Part shown: positions 34,549-44,690 of the stretch, piece by piece
How positions within the stretch are numbered: position 1 is the first letter of the stretch
Layout: each line of letters opens with the position of its first letter
Origin: Bugulina stolonifera
Taxonomy: Eukaryota; Bryozoa; Gymnolaemata; Cheilostomatida; Bugulidae
DNA length: 64,000 bases
Reading direction: 5' to 3'
NCBI GenBank assembly: GCA_935421135.1
Contig: OW285194.1
Span: 3,343,501-3,407,500, forward strand
Notes under the pieces: generated by a model
Databases searched by the model: none
What the model saw: the letters and a program-made list of their open reading frames with translations, nothing else
What the model was told of the DNA's origin: nothing
Made by a program: the position numbers and the translations under genes

Positions 34549-36699
34549 TCATTCATCATCTTCTGCATTCGTCTCACTGCACTGGATCACATGACGATCG
34601 TAATATACTCCCTGATCTCTGTATATTTTTCCACAGTATTGACATACTCCGTGTTGGTCCTTGTGATGGGCATCTAAATTTTCTCTGGTGTAGAAATTCC
34701 TAGCTTTACACTCTTTGAGCGGATTTTTGCACTTGAATGAAGTAAATTTTTCAATTGCAGAAAACACTGTTTCACTTTCCTTTTCAAATGTTAGTGAAAC
34801 TCTGCAAATGTTGAAAATTTGATCCAATGTAGCCTCATTACGTGTACTATCTGTATTCTTTGCATTTTTTCCACCAAGTTGAATTTTGAAACATTCAATG
34901 GGGTGTGAAATTAGATGGTTTTTTTGTAAATTAAGTTTGCTTTTAATTTCTTGCTCAATAGCGGCTTTATTTGCGTCCTTGGCGAATATGGCTACCCCAG
35001 TTTTATCTGGCATATTGCTACTGAGATAATTTTTCAAGTCGGAACTTGGCATATGACTCTCTCCTACTGTGATGCAGACAACTAGCTCATTTCCATAACT
35101 GAAACTATCCACATTTTCCTCTTCACTTAATTGTTTTCCGAAAATTACCAGCCAGCTTTGCCAAATCAGACAGGAATGCTCTTCATCCTCCAAACACTTG
35201 GTATATTTGCATTTTTCAAAATCCTTCCAATTATGCTTCTTTTGTAAGTTCTCCCAGTCCTCTTTGTTAAAAAAGCATGCTACTACACAGTTATTGCCCA
35301 CTTGAGCACATTCTAACTTTTGATGTAATGAGTTCAGCACATCGGCATGAGACTGCGGTTTAACATCAAATTTTCTCACCATCCTAGCAGCTGTGATGTA
35401 GTCTACCAGTCGAGAAATTTTGTCTTGTTCAGAATAGGTTGACTTGGTTTTGTGGTCACGACATTTTTCTGCCAACCACTTGAAACTGCTGTTTGGACTG
35501 TCGGCATGTAACCTTTGAACATGTCTGTCGACATCTTGATCAGACGCCAAGTTACCTACTTCTACATGACGGGACTTTAGATACCACTTCAGAGCACAGT
35601 TTACCTCGTCTGTACTTATCGAGCTTTCCGTTTCACCAGAACTTTTAGGTCTACAGATTGGTGGTTGCAGAAAAGATGCTACCTTTTCATAGTCGGTAAT
35701 CACTGTAGAATGACAGTTCACTGGAGTGTGGAGGTCCCTAGCCTTGGCACAATCTCTCCACTTTCTTTCTAGACTTCCTCTAGATTTAATGGCCTCACAT
35801 TTAACCGTTTTCGATTTTTTAAGAGCCTCTCTCATGATGTCAGCTGGTACTTTTTTTGTGGAGTATGTGGTGTCCAGTGTGCCTAAAAGTTTTTCCCAAT
35901 GCTGATCATCAGTTGTTTGCATTGCCGTTGGATGTTCCGGCTTCTTTGATGGAATGGTGAAGTACACAACATCATGATCGCTAATAGCCGTTCGCAGAAC
36001 TTTAATTTTGCGGCCACCCAATAGGGTTTTGCTGATGTAAACATGGTCTATTAGAGAAGATGTGCTCCCTGTAACTCGAGTAGGAAGTGTGACCATTTGA
36101 GAGACTCCGAGTGATTCTATATCCTCTACTAACTTTTTGTTTGTGCTGTAGAATTTGTTCTTTGATATAATATCAATGTTGAAATCTCCCAAAATTAGCA
36201 GCTCTTCAGCATCTCGTTCACTGATGTGACTCTTCAACCAATCAACAAAACCTTGCTTTGATCTATCTGGTGGCTTATACGCTGCTACTAAACAAAGTTT
36301 GAGCGGTGTAGTAAACGTCACAAGCAGAAGCTGGTAATTATTCTGCTCATATTCTTGAAATGTGTTGACTTCTTCTTCAAAAACTCCTTCCTTCCAATAA
36401 ACTAATAGACCACCTCCTCTGGATCCACGTGGTCTATGTGAAAAGCGTTTCTCATACCCGCCAATATTAACCTCCTTCTCTCCTTTCAGTAGCTTACTCT
36501 CCACAACCACAAAGATATCAAACTGATGTATGTGAATCAGACCTTTAATCATATCAAGCTTGTTTAACATCCCATTGGCATTCAACAATCCAATTCTCAG
36601 TCCAGCCTCCTCCGGCCCTTTCATCGACTCTGCAATATTACTGGATTTAATAAGAGGCCTTATTGTCGACATCATAAGCATTTGATATGCTATAGGCAT
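34549..36699 (-). CDS. Stand-alone EEP endonuclease fused to zinc-finger-like C-terminus
   Basis: One uninterrupted ORF of 716 codons from the first ATG (36699); a nine-codon upstream extension opens with TTG. Residues 35-250 form an endonuclease/exonuclease/phosphatase domain of non-LTR retrotransposon type with all catalytic landmarks: LLNANG (Asn42), VVVESK (Glu67), AAYKPP (Tyr141), ILGDFN (Asp172, Asn174), LIDHVYIS (Asp218) and ISDHD (Asp241, His242). Residues 255-650 match nothing I recognise; no RT palm motif is present. Residues 657-707 hold two Cys/His clusters, CX6C-H-H and CQYCGKIYRDQ...HVIQC, resembling C2H2/C2HC fingers. Intact length amid decayed elements suggests selection or recent mobility. 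It may nick DNA and bind nucleic acid in the nucleus; it could be a domesticated endonuclease or an ORF of an unfamiliar element. TTCCCTCCAG just upstream could be a splice acceptor from a 5' non-coding exon. Confidence 0.8.
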   Translation of the reverse strand: MPIAYQMLMMSTIRPLIKSSNIAESMKGPEEAGLRIGLLNANGMLNKLDMIKGLIHIHQFDIFVVVESKLLKGEKEVNIGGYEKRFSHRPRGSRGGGLLVYWKEGVFEEEVNTFQEYEQNNYQLLLVTFTTPLKLCLVAAYKPPDRSKQGFVDWLKSHISERDAEELLILGDFNIDIISKNKFYSTNKKLVEDIESLGVSQMVTLPTRVTGSTSSLIDHVYISKTLLGGRKIKVLRTAISDHDVVYFTIPSKKPEHPTAMQTTDDQHWEKLLGTLDTTYSTKKVPADIMREALKKSKTVKCEAIKSRGSLERKWRDCAKARDLHTPVNCHSTVITDYEKVASFLQPPICRPKSSGETESSISTDEVNCALKWYLKSRHVEVGNLASDQDVDRHVQRLHADSPNSSFKWLAEKCRDHKTKSTYSEQDKISRLVDYITAARMVRKFDVKPQSHADVLNSLHQKLECAQVGNNCVVACFFNKEDWENLQKKHNWKDFEKCKYTKCLEDEEHSCLIWQSWLVIFGKQLSEEENVDSFSYGNELVVCITVGESHMPSSDLKNYLSSNMPDKTGVAIFAKDANKAAIEQEIKSKLNLQKNHLISHPIECFKIQLGGKNAKNTDSTRNEATLDQIFNICRVSLTFEKESETVFSAIEKFTSFKCKNPLKECKARNFYTRENLDAHHKDQHGVCQYCGKIYRDQGVYYDRHVIQCSETNAEDDE

Positions 36700-36726
36700 G
36701 TTAGAAAGCACTCTGGAGGGAACCAA

Positions 36727-37516
36727 CTTTATTATACTTACTCTATAGATAACTAAATGTACATTTTAAGTGGTAAACAACTACAACATGGTTTGGTGAA
36801 CACTGAACAGGCAGGTTTTTAATCAGGCATGATAAGACAACTCCAGTGAATGTGAAACACAAAATGATGCAACAACAGTTGGGGAGGGGTTAATTGATCA
36901 ATGAGTTATGGTAGTGTGCATGTGAATTTTAAAGTTAATGCCAAAATGTAATAGTGTATATGTACATGTACTCAGTAGATATCAATATAAATACATGTTC
37001 ATGCAATACTTCTACTCCATATTATACTGTATATTATGGTAAATTATAACAAGTGTACTCAGTATAATATATCCTCAACAGCAATAGCATAACTCATTCC
37101 ATTTTCAAGTAACGTCCGTTTCCATGCGATGTTGCCTACACAGTTTTGTGTAGACAACTCCGCATAAAACGAGTAAGTAAACCACGTTCTGTGCTTTGGC
37201 ATAGAACCATTTTTAAGGCTGGTCTAGGAAGGCCCCCAACATAACTAAACGGAGCACCGGTTTATTACCAGTGCATTAAATAGTTTCTATCTAGATTTTT
37301 CTATGATATATACTATGTTTTTCATATACTGAAGTATTTAGGAGGTGACGTCTATTAAAATTAAACAGTAGGCAGGAAATAACAGACATTGAACATGTTA
37401 GCCATTAACGCTAAACCGCTCCCCTAACCTTTAAGCTATTTACAGTGCGTAGGTACAATACAATGTAGTAGTAGAGCGTGGTAGTAAACAATACAACTGA
37501 ATCACTAGTTTAGTAT
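36727..37516. other. Intergenic, no gene seen
   Basis: Upstream region of the EEP gene. No clear core promoter beyond TATAATAAAG at about 36729-36738 on the minus strand. Confidence 0.4.
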
Positions 37517-38060
37517 TGTAATGATTTGTGGGGGGTTGTGCTGCCGTCCTAGGACGACTCCCTTATCCAAAATGAAGAGCCTATGAGTGGTGCTAGGCCT
37601 TCTCATTACATGAAAGATCAACATGTGCTAGTAGTCTAATAACTACTCAAGACGACCCATATGGTCCCGAATCAACCCTTATTTACTATACTGAGAAAGA
37701 GAGGGACCCGACCTAGTATGCAGTTCAGGTTGCAAGGTCAAAGACCTTAACAACTGGAATGACCTATCTACAAAGAGAAAGCCTCTGTATAATAAGTATA
37801 GATGTGTATTTATTGAGATCCAAGCATGAACTGAGACAACAAACATAAAAACAATGTGCTTTATAATATAGTATGAGAACTTCCGGAGGAAATTCCGGTA
37901 AAGGGGGTTTGGGGTTTGGCAGTTCTGAGAGGTCGGGCCTCTTTACACGGGTATAAAAAGGACATAATTGCTGAGTGATGCATACAAGAGATACCTAAGT
38001 GGCAATCTACTACATAGACAATTAATACAAGCAAATGTAATGCGATGTAGGTGTATATAA
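37517..38060 (-). mobile_element. LTR of the TGTAAT family, minus strand
   Basis: Starts TGTAATGATTTG (the inverted 3' terminus). It contains the reversed landmarks GGTGCTAGGCCTTCTCATTA, AAGGTCAAAGACCTTAACAA, TTTATTGAGATCCAAGCATG (poly(A) signal reversed) and GAGAGGTCGGGCCTCTTTAC. Its upstream limit near 38.06 kb is uncertain. It lies head to head with the plus-strand copy at 38298. Confidence 0.8.
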
Positions 38061-38297
38061 TCAGTGTGATGTAGTCGGGAGGCTATGCTAGAATTATGTG
38101 TAATCGTTACTAACAGTATTAGTTGTTGTTAGACCTGGAAATATAATTATAGTAACAGCAATGCATAGATGAAACTGTGATTTGCAGTCACATAGTTTGA
38201 TCGTGAGAGAGAAGCTGGTACATGTAAGTACCTGTAAGTTTCTGGCTCCAGAAGAATTTATATTGTTAACCTTATTATAGCACAGTTGCAGTAATAT

Positions 38298-38878
38298 TGT
38301 AATGGTTACGCACAGTCTTCCAACCACCTGACTTTAACTATATGCGTATCCATGTGTATATCTGCTTGTATTCATTGCTACTTACAATGTAGTTCAATAT
38401 TGTTTGTATACTTGAATGTGGCATTGCTGAGTCACTGTACTGCTTTTATACCCATGTAAAGAGGCCTGACCTCTCAGAATTACTTGATATTCATTTTGTA
38501 TATGAATTATATGATTCTAAGCATCTTTTGTAATAACCCAACTCATTTTGGGTCGGGCATCCGGCTTCCGGTCGCTATGTTGTTGCGCAATTTCCGGACA
38601 ACCCTACGTCGTCTTTTCCTGACACTACATCGGGCTTTTTACCGGAACTGCCTCCGGAAGTTCTCTTACTATATAAAGGGCATTGTTTTTGCATTTGTTG
38701 CCTCAGTTCATGCTTGGATCTCAATAAAGACACTTTTATACTTATATACAGAGACTTTCACTTTGTAGATAACTCATTCTAGTTGTTAAGGTCCTTGAAC
38801 TTGCAACACGAACTGCCTACTAGGTCGGATCACTCTCTTTCTCAATATAGTAACAAGCATGCACTCAGGAATACTTGA
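38298..38878 (+). mobile_element. LTR of the TGTAAT family, 3'-truncated
   Basis: Begins TGTAATGGTTACGCACAGTC and includes CTATATAAAGGGCATTG (TATA) and TCTCAATAAAGACAC (poly(A) signal). It breaks off within U5 at about 38878. A further short piece of the same family (TTGACATTGATTTTGTGTAT...) is joined to it up to about 38955. Confidence 0.85.
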
Positions 38879-39461
38879 CATTGATTTTGTGTATGATCTA
38901 GATGATTTTAAGCATCTTTTGCCGAACTCGACCTATTTTGGGGCGCCTTTTTATGGCTAATATTTCCTGCCTACATCTGCTCTATATGCAACTACGTCCC
39001 CTGAAATACGTTGTGTAATGTTGCAAACAAACCATTTATCATGATAAAGTTTATTGGGAGACTGCAAGTTGCTGGTAAGGCTCCCATAAATGAAACAAAG
39101 GAAATTCACTGGAAAGACAACTCCCTTCTCAATGTGTGTAGATAATTTCGCAAAAAATAAATGGATGCTGCTGTTGACTCAATACAATGTGTGTGCTCAG
39201 TATATTATACTAATATAATACATGTACTAGCTATATTATACTAATATAATACAATGTACTAGGTATGTTATACCAATATAATAGATGCATTCATTATGAT
39301 TATATTAATATAATACGTATACTAGTAAAGAGAAGATTTCAAGTCTAAAATTGCCTAGATTCTTATTCGCGCTTAGGTTTTACCCTGTGGTCCGCATTTC
39401 TCAAAAAGTGTTTATTTGCAGGTTAGATCTTACCTAAGTAACATATATTTTACACTTAGCG

Positions 39462-39824
39462 TTAAATGAATGACTCTCTTTTGTTACCTCCATATTGTTG
39501 AAGAAATATTCTATCAACTGCATCATCGCATGCCTCACATGCCTTCCATTTTTTCTCGTCTTTACAAGTTGTCTCCTTTTCATCAGTCACATCACTTCCT
39601 TCATCAGTTTCCTCCGTTTCATCAGTCACATCACTTGCGTTATCAGCCATCTCCTTTTTAACTGCCACATCACTTCCATCATCAGCCGGCTCCTTCTCCT
39701 TTTTAACTGCCACATCACTTCCATCATCAGCCGGCTCCTTCGCCTTTTTAACAGTGACATCACTCGCATTATCAGCCATCTTCTTTTTAACAGTTACATG
39801 ACTTCCATCATTCGAGCTACTCAT
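39462..39824 (-). CDS. Small charged-repeat protein, hypothetical
   Basis: A 120-codon ORF from ATG at 39824. Residues 1-80 consist of diverged 15-residue (45-bp) units of the type DDGSDVAVKKEKEPA, alternating acidic and basic. The end is non-repetitive (KWKACEACDDAVDRIFLQQ). There is no signal peptide or membrane segment; it would be disordered. The repeat array stays in frame through insertions and substitutions, which favours coding, but GGAG/GTAACA near the end could be a donor to a missing exon. A non-coding minisatellite cannot be excluded. Confidence 0.4.
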   Translation of the reverse strand: MSSSNDGSHVTVKKKMADNASDVTVKKAKEPADDGSDVAVKKEKEPADDGSDVAVKKEMADNASDVTDETEETDEGSDVTDEKETTCKDEKKWKACEACDDAVDRIFLQQYGGNKRESFI

Positions 39825-39954
39825 GTTTATACAGAGTATTCTGGTCTACAAAAACACAGATCTGTACGGTATAATTATTATGGAGTAACCTTGATATGCA
39901 GTTTACACACATAGAGTACATGCAGCTGCAGAAAATAAATGCATTTGAATGATG

Positions 39955-40290
39955 ATTTTCAACAAGGAATTTGTCTTTTGAGCAGCCTGAGACTTGTTTC
40001 ACATTTATGAAAATACCAGTCCCTGACTAAGGCTTAAACCCGGGGTTTCTATGGTAACTGATTGCATAGCACAGCGGACAGAACATGCTACCACTACCCC
40101 AACAACTCTATAAAGGAAGCTTCACCGGTGAGCAGTAAACATGCTCAGATCTAACTGAACGCAAGGCAGCCCTTGTATTGTGGCCGTATTGTGTGTAGTT
40201 GGCTCAGAGCAAGTCCACTGCTCACTGGTTCAAATTTCATGGATGTGACACAAGCTTCTGACTGCTCAAAAATAAACTCTTGTCAAAAAA
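39955..40290. repeat. Two SINE-like units head to head
   Basis: On the minus strand 39955-40110 reads GGGTTTAAGCC, CAGGGACTGGT and CTGCTCAAAAGACAAATTCC. On the plus strand 40130-40290 reads CTGGTTCAAATTTCATGGAT and TTCTGACTGCTCAAAAATAAA. Both match the unit at 34.24 kb. Confidence 0.5.
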
Positions 40291-40529
40291 TGTGTATCAA
40301 GAGCGCTAAGCCCCTAACACCCTACACAGTAGAACATTTTATGTACATGTACATGCAATTGCACTATTATAAAATATTTAAAAATTTTAACCAATTGATA
40401 GGGTTGCAAAATTTGTTTCGGGTATATCCATTACTTTGAATGAAGTGTTTTATGATACATTGTACATAATCAGTCTTAAAGTATTAGTGACATAGTAGTC
40501 ACATGACATAGTAGTCACACGACATGGTA

Positions 40530-41270
40530 GTTGAGCACCCACCCCGCTCTAGGCGGAAGTCGATGTCTTAATGCTGTGAACCCGCTCCAGCAGCGATGCT
40601 GAGAGATCTGGTCCTAGCATCACCCGGAGCCAAGATCCAGACTGGTAGCATTGCAACATAATATATAAATCACGGGTCTAAGAAGGTCTCTGCCATCAGC
40701 ATAGCCCTAGTTCCAACACTTGACTGGCGGCGGTGAGTCGAGTACTCACCCTAGGGTGCAGGCTAGTGTCACGGAGCACAAGCCTAGGTCTCAGCCTTAA
40801 TCATCATGTAGTGGACATGGTCGCAGCAGGCCGTAGATCGTTTCGTTTTATTGTACGCACTTTGTGTTTGGCCTGCAACGCAAGTCTAACGACATTAGTT
40901 GCTGTCTTTGCTCGCGCGTAATGATGTCTAGAGTTCATGTACTGTTGTCATGCATGTGTATGACCTCTGGTGGCACAGGCATGTTGCGATAATTCCATAT
41001 GGAGTTGTGCCCGGTGCCCATCCCATCCCACCCCACCCCACCTACCATATTGGTGTTGGAACTTGGGCTAAGTAGTCGGATTGTCTCTCTAATGCAAGGA
41101 AACACAACTCCTCATGAGTTCACTGTAACATGTCTGCGTCAACAGAGGTCATACGTGTACACGCGCGTGGCCACAGTACATTTCATGTCAGCAAAGCGTG
41201 CAAATTTTGCAGTGAAACTTGCATCGCAGACCAAGTGCAAAGTGCTTTTAAAATGTACAATGTAGGTACA
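40530..41270. repeat. GC-rich repeat, inverted pair
   Basis: 40530-40990 is the reverse complement of the repeat at 24.54-25.04 kb (reversed CACGGGTC, ACCCGGAGCC, ACCTCTGGTGGCAC). 41000-41270 is the same repeat in forward orientation (GTTGGAACT, GGGCTAA, CACAACTCCTCATGAG). The two arms face each other. Confidence 0.6.
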
Positions 41271-42240
41271 ATTATGTACTTATATTCCGGTTCATGACTA
41301 CATGTAGATGCTTAGTAATTGATTCAAAATTTAGGGCTTCGAATTGCTGTTCCGGAGGTGGAACATGAAGTTGCTAGTATAATAAACACAACTACATGTA
41401 TTAGTAAAACACTAAACACTAGAACACTACCATCACTACTTGGTATAAGTATATTTATGTACCCTAATAAAATACCCCCAGCTACAGCCTACACCACACT
41501 CGCACAGTGTACCACAACTACATGTACATGCAATAGTATACTGAGATGAGTACACAATTACTGGTATTAATAAAAAAGGCTACCCACCCTCATAAGTTAT
41601 ACTAGCCTTAGGTCCCAGTATCCAGATGTTGTGTATTACTGGACTTGCTATAATTATAGCAGTAATAGGGACAGTGTATCAAAATGTGTAGTCGATGCTA
41701 TAGTTAGGCACATACACGCTGAACTCAAACCAAGTCATATAGGAGTGTGATTCCTAAATTATAATATATATATGTGTATATATGTGAAATTGATGTTCAA
41801 GATCTAATTCTGATTTTGTTCAAAATTGGCATATGTGGAGAACATGAGGTCTACAATACTAAGAAAGCAACAGCAGAGCTTAATTAGTATTAAATACTTC
41901 ACTAATTACTGTTACAGAGGTGACATTAGATAAAAACAATAGACAAGATCTCCACTCTGTTAGAAGGAGTGTGAATAAATGAAAGTTGTACAAAATTCAT
42001 ACTTTCAGCTGTATCTGACAAGAGGAAATGCCACATTATTATCACATTGTCATAGACCCACTATGTGCCAATAATAACACATACTGGTATTGCGGACTAT
42101 CATACATGTAATATACAACCAAATCATTGTTCCAGTAAACACATACCATACTAGATATTATATAGATGCACTGGTAGATTGTGACAGCCATTACATGTCA
42201 TGTGTTTCATGTATGTAGATACCTACCCGCCTATGTTAGG
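41271..42240. other. Intergenic, no gene seen
   Basis: No supported feature. Confidence 0.45.
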
Positions 42241-42244
42241 ATCA

Positions 42245-43018
42245 CCTTCGTACACAACTACAGTATATCATACACATAGTGTAATGTATTACTGTACAGT
42301 GTATGTTATTACACCTTTGTACACAACTACAGTATATCATACACATAGTGTAATGTATTACTGTACAGTGTACGTTATTACACCTTCGTACACAACTACA
42401 GTATATCATATACATAGTGTAATGTATTACTGTACAGTGTATGTTATTACACCTTTGTACACAACTACAGTATATCATACACATAGTGTAATGTATTACT
42501 GTACAGTGTACGTTATTACACCTTTGTACACAACTACAGTATATCATACACATAGTGTAATGTATTACTGTACAGTGTACGTTATTACACCTTTGTACAC
42601 AACTACAGTATATCATACACATAGTGTAATGTATTACTGTACAGTGTACGTTATTACACCTTTGTACACAACTACAGTATATCATACACATAGTGTAATG
42701 TATTACTGTACAGTGTACGTTATTACACCTTTGTACACAACTACAGTATATCATACACATAGTGTAATGTATTACTGTACAGTGTACGTTATTACACCTT
42801 TGTACACAACTACAGTATATCATACACATAGTGTAATGTATTACTGTATGTTATTACACCTTTGTACACATAACTACAGTATATCATACACATAGTGTAA
42901 TGTATTACTGTACAGTGTATGTTATTACACCTTTGTACACAACTACAGTATATCATACACATAGTGTAATGTATTACTGTATGTTATTACACCTTTGTAC
43001 ACATAACTACAGTATTAT
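42245..43018. repeat. 69-bp minisatellite, about a dozen copies
   Basis: Tandem 69-bp units containing TACACAACTACAGTATATCA, CACATAGTGTAATGTATTAC and TGTACAGTGTACGTTATTAC. Units are nearly identical, with CGT/TGT variation and two shortened units near the 3' end. Because 69 is a multiple of three, long frames open on both strands; these are not genes. Confidence 0.97.
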
Positions 43019-43019
43019 C

Positions 43020-44638
43020 ATACATATTATATTGTACTATTACTAGTGAAATGGTAGGTAACACATGTAACAAATAGTGACCAGAGTTATCCATTCAGCG
43101 GTCATATTTACCCCGATTAGGTCATGCAACTCAACTTTCTATGTGATGGAACACTCGACTACATTGGAGTAATCTACTCAACTAGTGCATGAACTTGAGT
43201 TTATCACATTAATGTATATTCCGGTGATCCATCGCAGATAACTTATAAACCGTGTATGTTATATTCATGTCTACTCTATGTACAGTACATGATATTTAGA
43301 TGAGTGAGACTAAAATTATCAATAGTGATGTGATTAATGATTATAAGGCTCTAGTCAGAATACAACACAAGGCTACTGATACTTACAGATTACTGACTAG
43401 CAATCATACAATAATCACTGAATGTCTAATCTCAGCCAAGTACAGATGCTTGAGTACAGATGTTTGATGTACAGATGCTTGAGTACAGATGTTTGAGGAA
43501 GCGCTAGTCTCTGTGTATTGTATCCTGTGTTATCGTGTGGTAACTAGTGAGTACTGAGTTGCACTGAGTGTGTAAGGAAGAAATAAAGTTACATGTAGTT
43601 AGTTGGCAGTCACAACTCGCTGAGTGATGAGTTGCTAGCAGGAATGTGATGACTCTATCATTATACTATACAATGTATTTGTACTTCACACTGAATACCT
43701 AGCTACTGTTTCAGTCAAAAATTACTCAACATAGAGGGTGGGGTTGGCAGACACCCAAAGAAGACAAGGCGATGGTATAGAGGCTATTATAATGCAAGTA
43801 ATATACATGTACATGTCGTTAGGTTATAAAATATATGGCGGCCTATACTACATTGTACCAACTGTATTAGTTGTTATACATGGATGTGCTACTTACATGA
43901 TTGTACTATGAAGTACGGAGTATCATTAGTGTCATGCTTGATTGAGTTTGGAGTGAGGAGGTGTGATGAAGGGGTAGGTGACTCCCAATTGACATATTAG
44001 GCTGTATAGACTGTAGAGGATGCTCTGTGTTGTGAATATCCCTTTAGAGTTGATGAGAGGTACCCACTATCACAGAGCTGTTATCAGCCTGCACATTGTA
44101 CGTGTGCACAGGAGAAAGAGGTGCGACTAATTATTGCTTTCAAGACGAGATATGTTGATTTTTTGTTGTAGCCTATGTTAGTATTGTATAATATTGTAGT
44201 AATGGTATCTTTAGTACTCTAATTCATGATAGTTGGTTCTAAAATTAATGTGTGTAAGGTAGCACAATTCCAAACCCTTACTTGAAAAATACAGTATAAT
44301 AATAATTATAATATGACTAATCAATTACTAGATGCTTATTGGAATGATTGATAACTCGATGTATATGTACATGTACATGTAACAAGAAATAAATCGGTTG
44401 ATCAGGCAGATTCATAAATATTGTTGAAGTTTGACATTACACAAATTTTGATTAATGAGGTAGTATTATTGCACCAAACACAGATAATATGAATGAACTA
44501 CTATGTATATGGGACTATATAATTAAAATGAAGCATGCTTGTGTAATGATTCTCTTCATGGCCACTTACAGTCTGTACAACATAAATTAAACAGGGCTGT
44601 AGTAATCACATAGCAACATACCACAAGTCACATACATT
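43020..44638. other. Intergenic, no gene seen
   Basis: A short direct repeat of GAGTACAGATGTTTGA/GTACAGATGCTT lies at about 43440-43500. Otherwise nothing supportable. Confidence 0.45.
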
Positions 44639-44690
44639 ATATTGTAATGGTACGCACAGTCTTTTCTAATCACCTGACACTCATTATTAT

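Noticed and set aside
42200..42895. Long open frames of 231 codons (+) and 195 codons (-)
   Set aside because: Both are translations of a 69-bp tandem repeat whose unit is a multiple of three; no other coding evidence.
42245..43018. Possible CRISPR array
   Set aside because: The units are directly tandem without unique spacers, and the genome is eukaryotic.
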